From Planctomycetota bacterium (GTDB lineage: Bacteria; Planctomycetota; UBA1135; UBA2386), in the NCBI GenBank assembly GCA_023433825.1, contig JAEYTU010000198.1, forward strand, positions 1-7,272: DNA of 7,272 nt, written 5' to 3'. Position numbers and translations under genes: made by a program. This document shows, one piece after another, positions 1 to 6,933 of the stretch; position 1 is the first letter of the stretch; each line of letters begins with the position of its first letter. The notes under the pieces were generated by a model that had not been told where the DNA came from, made no database searches, and worked only from the letters and a program-made list of their open reading frames with translations.

Positions 1-654
1 GAACACGACGCGCCGCGGCGCGCGTTCGTGCGTTCGCGACGGCGTGCCAGGCCCCGGCCGCAGCCGCAGCCGCAACCCCAACTCGTCGTAGAGCGCGTTG
101 CGTTCGAACTCGTCGCGCCCGATCCGCGCGTGCGCGCGGACGACGAACTGCGCATCCGTCTCGTCCTCGCCCTTCAGCGTCGCGATCCAATCGCGCACCG
201 GCATGTCGAGTTCGTCGAGCGCCGGCGACTCGGCCCACGTCGTCATCAGCGGCAACCGTTCGAGCAGTGTCGTCGTCTTTCGGAACGACGCCCAGTCGAC
301 ACTCAACGACGCACCGCACGACTCGGCGAGCCGCCGCGCCGTCGGCGCATAGAACGGGAACGTCGTCTCCGTTCCGGCGATGCCAGTGTCGGCCAACTCG
401 CGCCGATGCCGCCGAAGGTCACGCCGCTTCGCGAATCCGTCGAGCATCCGGTCGACGAGCGTCAGCAGCTCGGCGTCGTCCGGCAGCGCTCGCAGGTAAC
501 ACAGCGCCTCGTGCAGCCGCTGCACGGCAACCGCGTTAGGCAACACGGCGCGTTCGAGTTGCGCCAGCAACGACTGCTTCCGTTCACCGCTGCCGTCGCC
601 GAAGTGCGTCATCGTGCGCTCCAACTCCGAGAGCACACGCAGAACGGCGACCAT
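1..654 (-). CDS. Conserved-looking hypothetical protein, N-terminal 218 residues (runs off left edge)
   Basis: I do not recognise this protein. Reading the minus strand from an ATG at 652-654 gives 218 codons with no stop, so the gene continues beyond the left edge. The translation reads like a real protein: mixed composition and amphipathic helices. Residues 25-80 look all-helical and are followed by a very basic stretch (K76-R85, containing RRDLRRHRR). A motif-like segment TGIAGT (90-95) then FPFYAPTARRLA (99-110) and SVDWASF (118-124) follows, then an acidic GEDETDA (162-168). There is no signal peptide or membrane segment, so it is probably cytoplasmic. Near the edge, three GCCGCA-type hexamers (58-75) encode Leu-Arg repeats. 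The start lies 5 bases after the methyltransferase stop, which suggests translational coupling. The reading frame is open further upstream, so the start is inferred from this coupling. Function is unknown, and the encoded protein may be much longer than what is seen here. Confidence 0.68.
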   Translation of the reverse strand, partial: MVAVLRVLSELERTMTHFGDGSGERKQSLLAQLERAVLPNAVAVQRLHEALCYLRALPDDAELLTLVDRMLDGFAKRRDLRRHRRELADTGIAGTETTFPFYAPTARRLAESCGASLSVDWASFRKTTTLLERLPLMTTWAESPALDELDMPVRDWIATLKGEDETDAQFVVRAHARIGRDEFERNALYDELGLRLRLRPGPGTPSRTHERAPRRVVF

Positions 655-659
655 CGCCG

Positions 660-1457
660 TCAGGACTCGCGGAACGCGTGCAGCCGCGCGCGCGGGCCGT
701 TGCGTTCGTCGCGGACCTCGATGACCTCGACGCGCGGGAAGCCGCACTCGCGCAGCACCGCGACGAGGTCGTCGAGCAAGAGCCACTTCGCGTGGTCGTA
801 CATCCCCGAGAACACCTCGGCCTTGCCGCCCTCGCGGTGCAGTTTGCACCGATACGTCTTCCCATCCGTCGTGAAGCTCGCATCGGCGGCCGCATCGGTC
901 GCGACGTGCGTGTCGAGCAGCATTCCCTCGCAGACCTTCGGCGCGAGCAACCGAAGGTGCCGGACCGGATCGGTCAGGTGGTAGAGGACGCCGACGTGGT
1001 GAACCAGATCCACCGACGGCAGCCGCGCGAGGTCGTCAGGGTTCTCGACGTCGCACTGCAGGATCGACGGACGGCAGTCGAACATCGCCGTCCGCACGAC
1101 GGTCTTGACGAGGTTCTCGACGCGCGCGTCGACGGCGGTGACCTTGCCGGCGAACTGGCACAGGCCGACCGTGTGCACGCCCTCGAAGCAGCCGATCTCG
1201 AGGACGTGCTTGCCGGTCAGCGTGAACGCCTCGTGCATCTGCACGATCCGTGGGTCCGGGACGATCTGCGGCACCGCGCGCTTGCCGGCCCACGCGAGGT
1301 CGCCGAACCGACGCCCGTGCGCGTCGACCGTGAAGCAGTTCCACGGCAGCAAACGGTTCAGGTGATCGAGTTCCTCGTCGGTCAGACGATCGACGTGCGG
1401 AGTCGCGACGCGACCCTCGGTGTGACCCCGGAGCGGGAGATCGGGCTTCTTCGACAT
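660..1457 (-). CDS. Class I SAM-dependent methyltransferase, CmoB-like
   Basis: This 265-residue protein should transfer a methyl or methyl-derived group from S-adenosylmethionine to an unknown acceptor. Motif I is clear: VLEIGCFEGVHT (85-96), the glycine-rich SAM loop. It is followed by the acidic end of strand 2 (AVDAR, D110), a motif II/III region around CDVEN (135-139), and GVLYHLTDP (156-164). The last resembles the GVLYHR-type segment of CmoB, the tRNA wobble-uridine carboxymethyl transferase, and its relatives. The protein is shorter than CmoB (about 320 residues), so I infer a relative rather than CmoB itself; a sugar, lipid or small-molecule methylase is equally possible. There is no signal peptide, so it is cytoplasmic. 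The start at 1455-1457 (MSKKPDL) was chosen because the protein looks complete from there. An in-frame ATG at 1539-1541 would add 28 residues, and neither start has a good Shine-Dalgarno sequence. The next gene starts 5 bases after its TGA stop. It is divergent from otsA. Confidence 0.85.
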   Translation of the reverse strand: MSKKPDLPLRGHTEGRVATPHVDRLTDEELDHLNRLLPWNCFTVDAHGRRFGDLAWAGKRAVPQIVPDPRIVQMHEAFTLTGKHVLEIGCFEGVHTVGLCQFAGKVTAVDARVENLVKTVVRTAMFDCRPSILQCDVENPDDLARLPSVDLVHHVGVLYHLTDPVRHLRLLAPKVCEGMLLDTHVATDAAADASFTTDGKTYRCKLHREGGKAEVFSGMYDHAKWLLLDDLVAVLRECGFPRVEVIEVRDERNGPRARLHAFRES

Positions 1458-1570
1458 GGTTTCGAGTGCGTGCGCGGCCGTTGCGTGAGGCGCGGGATCT
1501 TGGCCGCACGTGAAGCCTTCTTTCAAACGAAGTGTCGACATCGTCGGCGCAATGCGCAGGATGGCCGCCT
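1458..1570. promoter_or_regulatory. Divergent intergenic region with nested inverted repeats
   Basis: These 113 bases lie between the methyltransferase and otsA starts and must hold the promoters of both units. The centre is less GC-rich than its surroundings. GAAG (1512-1515), CTTC (1517-1520) and GAAG (1529-1532) form two overlapping inverted repeats. The second, 1517-1532, has 7-base arms with one mismatch around a 2-base centre. A CACGTG palindrome (1507-1512) lies just before them. On the minus strand, TTGAAA (at 1521-1526) and CAAGAT (at 1497-1502), separated by 18 bases, are a weak sigma-70-like pair for the methyltransferase. No convincing plus-strand pair was found. The regulator is unknown. 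If the methyltransferase actually starts at 1541, most of this lies inside its coding region. Confidence 0.4.
1558..1561 (+). promoter_or_regulatory. Ribosome binding site deciding the otsA start
   Basis: AGGA lies 9 bases before the GTG at 1571-1573, a usual spacing. This favours GTG 1571 over the more upstream in-frame GTG at 1532, which has no such signal and would overlap the divergent unit more. The chosen start leaves ten residues before the first conserved beta strand (LLVVANR), close to other OtsA proteins. Confidence 0.5.
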
Positions 1571-2965
1571 GTGAAAGCGCCCGCGAACGCTTCGCGGCGG
1601 CTTCTCGTCGTCGCCAATCGGCTGCCGGTGCATCGCGTCCGTCGCGGTGGTGCCTCGGTTTGGGCCACGAGTCCGGGCGGGCTCGTCAGTGCGCTGACGC
1701 CGATCCTCCGCGAGGGTGACGGTGTCTGGATTGGATGGCCGGGCGTCGCCGGCAAGCGGCTCGCGAACTTCACGCACGACGGCATCGATCAAGTGCCGGT
1801 GCAGATCTCGCAGCGCGAGATCGACGGCTTCTACCACGGCTTCTCGAACGAGACGTTGTGGCCGCTCTACCACGACGCCGTGCGAACGCCGACGTTCGAT
1901 CCGGACTGGTGGGGGCCGTACGTCGACGTCAACGTGCGCTTCGCGCAGGCCACGGCGGAAGCCATGCGCGACGGCGACGTCGTCTGGGTCCACGACTACC
2001 AGCTGCAACTCGTGCCGAGCCTGCTGCGCGCGCTGCGGCCGGACGCGCGCATCGGGTTCTTCCTGCACATCCCGTTTCCGCCGGTCGAACTGTTCGCACA
2101 GCTCCCGTGGCGCCGCGAGCTGCTCCGCGGGCTGCTCGGTGCCGACCTGATCGGCTTCCAGACCCGCGGCGGCGCGCAGAACTTCCTCGCCGTCGCGAAG
2201 CGCTATGCCGGCGCCGAGATCGCCGGTGACGTCGCGACGCTCGACGGCCACCGGACGCGCGTCGGCGCATTCCCGATCTCGATCGACTACGCGCTGCACG
2301 ACGAGATCGCGCGCGGTCCGGCGGCCGTCGCCGTCGTCGAACGCCTGAAGCGGCGCCTCGGCCCGCAACGACGGATCCTGCTCGGCGTCGATCGGCTCGA
2401 CTACACGAAGGGCATCGACGAGCGCCTGCGCGCACTCGAATCGCTGTTCCAGTCGCGCGTGCTGTCGCCGTCGACGGCCGTCTACCTGCAGATCGCCGTG
2501 CCGAGCCGCGAGGTCGTCCGCGACTACGTCAAGCTGCGTTCGCAGGTCGAGCAGCGCGTCGGACGGATCAACGGCATGTACGGCGAGCCCGGCCGCAGTG
2601 CGGTCCACTACCTGTATCGAAGCCTCCCGACGGAGGAACTCGTCGGCTACTACCGCGCCGCCGACGTGATGCTCGTGACGCCACTCCGCGACGGGATGAA
2701 CCTCGTCGCGAAGGAGTACATCGCGTCGCGGGTCGACAACGACGGCGTGCTCGTGTTGTCCGAGTTCGCCGGCGCCGCGACCGAGTTGCGGCAGGCGTTG
2801 CTCGTCAACCCGCACAGCGTCGCCGACCTCGCCGACACGATCCGCGACGCGCTGGCCATGCCGAAGCACGAGGCCACGCAGCGAATGAGTGCGCTGCGTC
2901 GGACCGTTCGCACGCATCACGTCCACCGGTGGTCGCGGCAGTTCCTCGAGGCGCTGCGGAAATGA
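1571..2965 (+). CDS. otsA: Alpha,alpha-trehalose-6-phosphate synthase (GT20)
   Basis: OtsA joins glucose from UDP-glucose to glucose-6-phosphate, giving trehalose-6-phosphate and UDP in the cytoplasm; it is the first step of the OtsAB pathway. From the GTG at 1571 it is 464 residues, against about 474 for the E. coli enzyme, and spans the whole GT20 fold. Visible landmarks: VANRLPV (14-20) and the SPGGL nucleotide loop (34-38); NETLWPLYH (93-101), matching the glucose-6-phosphate-binding segment; VHDYQL (140-145), whose Asp142 matches E. coli Asp130; FFLHIPFP (163-170), whose His166 matches His154; GVDRLDYTKG (272-281), whose Arg275 and Lys280 match the phosphate-binding Arg262 and Lys267; and LRDGMNLVAKEY (372-383), whose Asp374 and Glu382 match Asp361 and Glu369. 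All expected catalytic residues are present, so it should be active. Its TGA stop overlaps the ATG of the next gene (ATGA), indicating coupled translation with the phosphatase fusion. An in-frame GTG at 1532 would add 13 residues. Confidence 0.97.
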   Translation: MKAPANASRRLLVVANRLPVHRVRRGGASVWATSPGGLVSALTPILREGDGVWIGWPGVAGKRLANFTHDGIDQVPVQISQREIDGFYHGFSNETLWPLYHDAVRTPTFDPDWWGPYVDVNVRFAQATAEAMRDGDVVWVHDYQLQLVPSLLRALRPDARIGFFLHIPFPPVELFAQLPWRRELLRGLLGADLIGFQTRGGAQNFLAVAKRYAGAEIAGDVATLDGHRTRVGAFPISIDYALHDEIARGPAAVAVVERLKRRLGPQRRILLGVDRLDYTKGIDERLRALESLFQSRVLSPSTAVYLQIAVPSREVVRDYVKLRSQVEQRVGRINGMYGEPGRSAVHYLYRSLPTEELVGYYRAADVMLVTPLRDGMNLVAKEYIASRVDNDGVLVLSEFAGAATELRQALLVNPHSVADLADTIRDALAMPKHEATQRMSALRRTVRTHHVHRWSRQFLEALRK

Positions 2966-5556
2966 CGACTCTCGACGATCGCCTGCGCGAGATCGCGCGC
3001 TCCCCGGTCCTTCTGGTCGCGAGCGACTACGACGGCACGCTCGCCGACATCGCCGAACAGCCCGAGCTGGCGACACCGCGCCGCGAAGCCCTCGCCGCGC
3101 TGCACGCGCTGGCGGCGCTGCCGCACACGAACGTCGCCGTCGTGTCCGGCCGACCGCTCGCCGACCTCGCGCACCACCTGCACGAACCGCACGACGTGTT
3201 GCTCGTCGGCAGCCACGGCAGCGAGTTCGACCCCGACTTCGCGCATTCGCTGCCGCGCGAGGTCGTCGCGCTGCGCGATCGAGTGCTCGTCGCGCTGCAG
3301 GACATCACCCGCGGCGTCGACGGTGCGCGACTGGAGCCGAAGCCGTCGGGCGTCGCCGTGCACTACCGCAACGTCGAACGGGCGCAGGTCGGAGCGCTGG
3401 TCGACGCCGTTCGCGCCGGGCCGGCGTCGTTCGACGGCGTCGTCGCGCGCGACGGCAAGGAGGTGCTCGAGCTGTGCGTCCTGCCGACGCACAAGGGTGA
3501 CGCGCTGCACGTGCTTCGGCGGCGATTCGGCGCGTCGGCGGTGCTGTTCGTCGGCGACGACGTGACCGACGAGGCCGCGTTCGAATGCCTCACCGGCCCC
3601 GATCTCGCGATCAAGGTCGGCGAAGGGCCGACCTGCGCGCCGTATCGGATCGACGACCCCGGCGCGGTTGCGCGACTGCTCGCGCTTCTGTGCGAACTTC
3701 GCAGCGACTGGCTCTACGCGGGTTCGCTCGTGCCGATCGGGTCGCACTCGTTCCTGTCCGATCAGCGCACCGCGGCGCTGATCGGCCCCGACGCGTCGGT
3801 CGTCTGGATGTGCGCTCCGCGGCTCGACTCGTCGGCGTTGTTCGCCGACCTGCTCGGCGGTCCGCCGGCCGGCCGATTCGCGATCCGCGTCGAAGGCGCG
3901 TCGGGTCCGCCGGTGCAGCGCTATCGCGCCGGCACGCTGGTCCTCGAATCGCGATTCCGTGTGCCGACGCCGGACGCCGGCCGCGGCTCGCGCGCCCAAT
4001 CGGTGACGGTCGTCGACTACCTCGACTGTTCGGCGAATGCGCCGCAGCGCCGCGCCGGACGCAGCGATCTGATTCGCGTCGTCGAGCCGTCGGCGGACGC
4101 GTCGGCGCCTTTCGTCGTCGAGATCGAGTTCGCGCCGCGCCTCGACTTCGGCCGTTCGCCGACGTCGCTCGCGATCCGTGACGGCGGTGTCGAGGTCCGC
4201 GACACGCCCGACCCGATCGTGCTGCGCGCACCCGGCGTCACGTTCACGATCGTCGACGAAGGCAAGCATCAGACGGCGCGGGCGCGGTGCGTCGTGCAGT
4301 CGGAGCCGCTCGTCCTCGAACTCCGCTACGGCTCCGCCGACCTGACGGCCGAGTCGCGCTCCGAACGCGAACGCCGCAAGGCGACCGCCGATCACTGGCG
4401 GCTGTTCACGCATCGCCTGTCGCTGCCGTCGATCGCGACCGACCTCGTCCGCACGAGCGCCCTCGTGCTGAAGGGACTCTGCTACGGCCCGACCGGCGGG
4501 ATCGCGGCGGCCGCGACGACGAGCCTGCCCGAGACGCTCGGCGGCGTTCGCAACTGGGACTACCGCTACGTCTGGCTGCGCGACGCGGCGATGACGGCGC
4601 AGGCGCTCGCGGCGCTCGGCAGCACCGAAGAGGGCGTGCGCTTCCTCGACTGGGTGCTCGACGTGCTCGAGGAGACCGGCGCCTGCGAACGGCTGCGCCC
4701 GCTCTACACGCTGACCGGCCATTCGCTCGGCAGCGAAGGTGAGATCGCCGAACTCGCCGGGTACGGCGGCAGCCGCCCGGTGCGTGTCGGCAATGCGGCG
4801 GCGCATCAGGTCCAGCTCGACGTGTTCGGACCGATCGTCGACCTGATGTGGGACCTCGTCTGCCACGGCGTCCGCCTGACGCCGGATCATTGGCGACTGA
4901 CCGAGGCGCTCGTCGGCGCCGTCGCGCAACGGTGGCAAGAGCCCGATCACGGCATCTGGGAGCTGCGCGACACGCCGCGGCACCACGTGCATTCGAAGGT
5001 CATGTGCTGGCTGGCCGTCGATCGGGCGTGCCGGATCGCGAAGCGTTCTCGCGGCGTCGAGCGCACCGATTGGTGCGAGCTGGCCGATGCGATCGCCGCC
5101 GACGTGACGGCGAACGGATGGAGCGAGCAGATCGGCGCGTTCGCGTCGTCGTACGGGTCGACCGAGCTCGATGCGGCGGTCCTGCACGTCGGTCTGACCG
5201 GCCTGCTGCGACCGGACGATCCGCGGTTTCGCGCGACCGTCGACGCGATCGAGGCCGGGCTGCGCGACGGCGCGACGGTCATGCGGTACCGGTTCGACGA
5301 CGGCCTGCCCGGGGTCGAGGGCGGGTTCCACGTCTGCACGGCGTGGCTGGTCGACGCGATGGTGATGGTCGGGCGGACCGACGATGCGCGACGGCTGTTC
5401 GACGAATGGACGGCACTGGCCGGTCCGACCGGGCTGTTGGCCGAGCAGCACGACCCGGTCAGCGGGCGAGCGCTCGGCAACTTCCCGCAGGCGTACAGCC
5501 ATCTCGGCGTCGTTCAGAACGCCTGTCGGTTGGCGCGACTCGAGAACGGCCACTGA
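2962..5556 (+). CDS. otsB: Bifunctional trehalose-6-phosphate phosphatase / GH15 glucoamylase- or trehalase-like hydrolase
   Basis: This 864-residue fusion carries two complete enzymes. Residues 1 to about 245 are OtsB, a HAD phosphatase converting trehalose-6-phosphate to trehalose. Its landmarks are DYDGTL (22-27, nucleophile Asp22, acid/base Asp24), VVSGRP (61-65 region, Ser62), THKGDAL (176-182, Lys178) and GDDVTDE (198-204, metal-binding aspartates). Residues from about 255 to 864 are a full GH15 enzyme. The N-terminal beta domain opens with IGSHSFLSDQRTAALIG (259-275), the pattern of trehalase/glucoamylase N domains. The (alpha/alpha)6 catalytic domain has NWDYRYVWLRDA (531-542), DHGIWELRD (662-670, Glu667 as likely general acid) and LLAEQHDP (825-832, Glu828 as likely general base), followed by GNFPQAYSHLG (839-849). 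GH15 includes glucoamylases, glucodextranases and trehalases; the context suggests trehalose, but the substrate is inferred. No signal peptide is present, so it is cytoplasmic. The start is the ATG of the ATGA overlap with otsA; GAGG lies 10 bases upstream. An in-frame GTG at 2929 would add 11 residues but overlap otsA more. Confidence 0.95.
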   Translation: MTTLDDRLREIARSPVLLVASDYDGTLADIAEQPELATPRREALAALHALAALPHTNVAVVSGRPLADLAHHLHEPHDVLLVGSHGSEFDPDFAHSLPREVVALRDRVLVALQDITRGVDGARLEPKPSGVAVHYRNVERAQVGALVDAVRAGPASFDGVVARDGKEVLELCVLPTHKGDALHVLRRRFGASAVLFVGDDVTDEAAFECLTGPDLAIKVGEGPTCAPYRIDDPGAVARLLALLCELRSDWLYAGSLVPIGSHSFLSDQRTAALIGPDASVVWMCAPRLDSSALFADLLGGPPAGRFAIRVEGASGPPVQRYRAGTLVLESRFRVPTPDAGRGSRAQSVTVVDYLDCSANAPQRRAGRSDLIRVVEPSADASAPFVVEIEFAPRLDFGRSPTSLAIRDGGVEVRDTPDPIVLRAPGVTFTIVDEGKHQTARARCVVQSEPLVLELRYGSADLTAESRSERERRKATADHWRLFTHRLSLPSIATDLVRTSALVLKGLCYGPTGGIAAAATTSLPETLGGVRNWDYRYVWLRDAAMTAQALAALGSTEEGVRFLDWVLDVLEETGACERLRPLYTLTGHSLGSEGEIAELAGYGGSRPVRVGNAAAHQVQLDVFGPIVDLMWDLVCHGVRLTPDHWRLTEALVGAVAQRWQEPDHGIWELRDTPRHHVHSKVMCWLAVDRACRIAKRSRGVERTDWCELADAIAADVTANGWSEQIGAFASSYGSTELDAAVLHVGLTGLLRPDDPRFRATVDAIEAGLRDGATVMRYRFDDGLPGVEGGFHVCTAWLVDAMVMVGRTDDARRLFDEWTALAGPTGLLAEQHDPVSGRALGNFPQAYSHLGVVQNACRLARLENGH

Positions 5557-5597
5557 CACGCGCGTTCGGATCCGCCGCCGCTGCCGCTGCGGGGGCC

Positions 5598-6917
5598 ATG
5601 CGATCCGTCCTCGCCGTTGCCATCGTTGCCGTTGTCGCCGCCGCCGCCGCGCTCCCCGCCCAGGATCGGACCCGGTTCGACGTCGTGTCGTTCGAACTGC
5701 CGCCGGGATGGACGGCGACACCGGTCGGGGATGCGCTGCACGTCGACGCACCGAAGCGCGCCGCGCGCGTCGTCGTCGCGAAGTCGACACGGATGACGCA
5801 GACCCTCTCGGCGCTGGCGAAGGAGCGACTGGCCGCGGCCGAGTCTCGCGCCGAGTTCCGGCTCGAGAGTCCGCTGCGCACCGAGCGGCACGCGCGCTCG
5901 CGCGGCGCCGTCGGCATGTTCATGTGCTCGTATCGGCATCCCGACGACGCCGCGAAGTTCCGCTACGAGCTCGACGTCCTGCACGCCGCCGGTGGGCGGT
6001 CGACGAGCTTCGTGATGACGGCCGAGACCGCAGCCGACTACGAGGCGCACCGCGCCGGCTTCGGCGCGATGCTGACGAGCCTCGCGTCGACGGCGACCGA
6101 GATCCTCGAGGCCGGACGGCCGCCGTTGACGCGCTACCTGCTCGACGAGTCGTTCGCGTTCCTCGAATGGCTCGTCCACTCACCGATGACCGAGTTGCAG
6201 CGCGCGACGATCGAGGCCGAGCTGCGCGGCTACTGGAAGGACGGCGTTCGCGACGAGATCGACGGGATCGTCGAGCTGCTGACAGCGCGTGAGGAACTCG
6301 CGAAGCTGCCCGAAGGCGAACGCGAACTGGCGCGGCAGGCAGCGCTCGACGCGGCGTTGAAGAGCTGGCGCGACGAGGTCGACAGCAAGAGCGCGAAGAC
6401 GATGCTCGACCTGCACGCTGCGGCGAACGCGCCGATCGCGGCCGGTGACCCGCCGCTGACGCAGCAGGCGGTCACGGCGTACGCCGAGTTCCTGTACTTC
6501 GCCGCGGGTCGCACGGTCGGTGTCGACGCGAAGGTCACGACGGCGACGCGCGACGCGCTGACGGCCTCGGTCGCGAAGGGCTACGCCGAGATGACCCAGG
6601 ACGCGCGCGAGCGGATCGCCGAGATGCCGGTGCTGTGGGCGGCGCTTCGGGTCGCGTGGCCGCACCTCGGCGACGAGCGGCAGAAGCAGATCGTCGACGC
6701 GTGGAAGCAGGACGACGCGATTCAGCGGATCGGCAAGCAGCTCGAGCTGCAGAAAGCGCAGGAGTCGATGCGCGAGATGATGTCGCGGCAAGCGCAGATG
6801 CAGGCCATGCAAGCGCACTACGCGATGATGTCGAACGTCATGCGCATGAACGCCGACACGGCGCGGATCATCGCGTCGAACATGGGCGGCAACACGCGCT
6901 ACGAGTACCGCTGGTGA
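5598..6917 (+). CDS. Secreted/periplasmic protein of unknown function with Met-rich C-terminal tail
   Basis: I do not recognise this 439-residue protein by name. It starts with a classical signal peptide: MRSV, then a hydrophobic Ala/Val core to residue 19, with likely cleavage after LPA (21) before Gln22. No lipobox cysteine is present, so it is probably soluble in the periplasm or exported. Residues 27-165 (FELPPGW at 32-38, then short strands and a helix ending GAMLTSLA) resemble the PsbP/DcrB-like fold, by pattern only. Residues 175-385 are predominantly helical and charged. Residues 391-430 contain ten methionines with many Gln and Ala, and the protein ends in GGNTRYEYRW. The ATG at 5598 is preceded by a G-run (5591-5595), a poor ribosome site, but is the obvious start because the signal peptide begins there. 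It follows the otsB fusion by 41 bases on the same strand, so read-through from the trehalose genes is possible though the functional link is unproven. Confidence 0.82.
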   Translation: MRSVLAVAIVAVVAAAAALPAQDRTRFDVVSFELPPGWTATPVGDALHVDAPKRAARVVVAKSTRMTQTLSALAKERLAAAESRAEFRLESPLRTERHARSRGAVGMFMCSYRHPDDAAKFRYELDVLHAAGGRSTSFVMTAETAADYEAHRAGFGAMLTSLASTATEILEAGRPPLTRYLLDESFAFLEWLVHSPMTELQRATIEAELRGYWKDGVRDEIDGIVELLTAREELAKLPEGERELARQAALDAALKSWRDEVDSKSAKTMLDLHAAANAPIAAGDPPLTQQAVTAYAEFLYFAAGRTVGVDAKVTTATRDALTASVAKGYAEMTQDARERIAEMPVLWAALRVAWPHLGDERQKQIVDAWKQDDAIQRIGKQLELQKAQESMREMMSRQAQMQAMQAHYAMMSNVMRMNADTARIIASNMGGNTRYEYRW

Positions 6918-6920
6918 GCG

Positions 6921-6933
6921 GGCGCGCGGCGCC
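6921..6933. terminator. Possible short bidirectional hairpin between convergent genes
   Basis: GGCGC (6921-6925) and GCGCC (6929-6933) form a perfect 5-base-pair GC stem with a 3-base loop. It fills most of the 16 bases between the two facing stop codons. On the plus strand it is followed by TCACTTT, a poor T-tract; on the minus strand there is no T-tract. In DNA this GC-rich such short stems arise easily by chance, so this is only a candidate. Confidence 0.25.

Noticed and set aside
58..75. Three GCCGCA-type hexamer repeats
   Set aside because: They fall inside an open coding frame as Leu-Arg repeats and are too short to call a separate element.
28..1574. Long plus-strand frames at 28-984 and 678-1574
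   Set aside because: They are antisense to the methyltransferase and its coupled partner. The minus-strand reading has a clear SAM-binding motif; the plus-strand readings are Arg/Pro/Gln-rich with no domain.
1523..3076. 517-codon minus-strand frame opposite otsA
   Set aside because: No recognisable motif, Arg/Asp/Val/Gln-rich, and fully opposite a gene with every OtsA catalytic residue.
4848..5597. Upstream extension of the secreted-protein frame into the GH15 region
   Set aside because: This part is an Arg-rich shadow of the GH15 gene. The signal peptide at the ATG at 5598 marks the real start.
5557..5597. GC-rich spacer with GCCGCTGCC-type repetition, as a possible terminator
   Set aside because: No stem of useful length and no T-tract could be seen; it looks like ordinary GC-rich spacer.
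2917..5790. 957-codon open frame on the minus strand, antisense to the whole otsB-GH15 fusion
   Set aside because: Its composition is dominated by Arg, Asp, Val, Glu and Ala with no motif. Such frames appear opposite genes with strong G/C at third positions, while the plus-strand frame shows all HAD and GH15 motifs.
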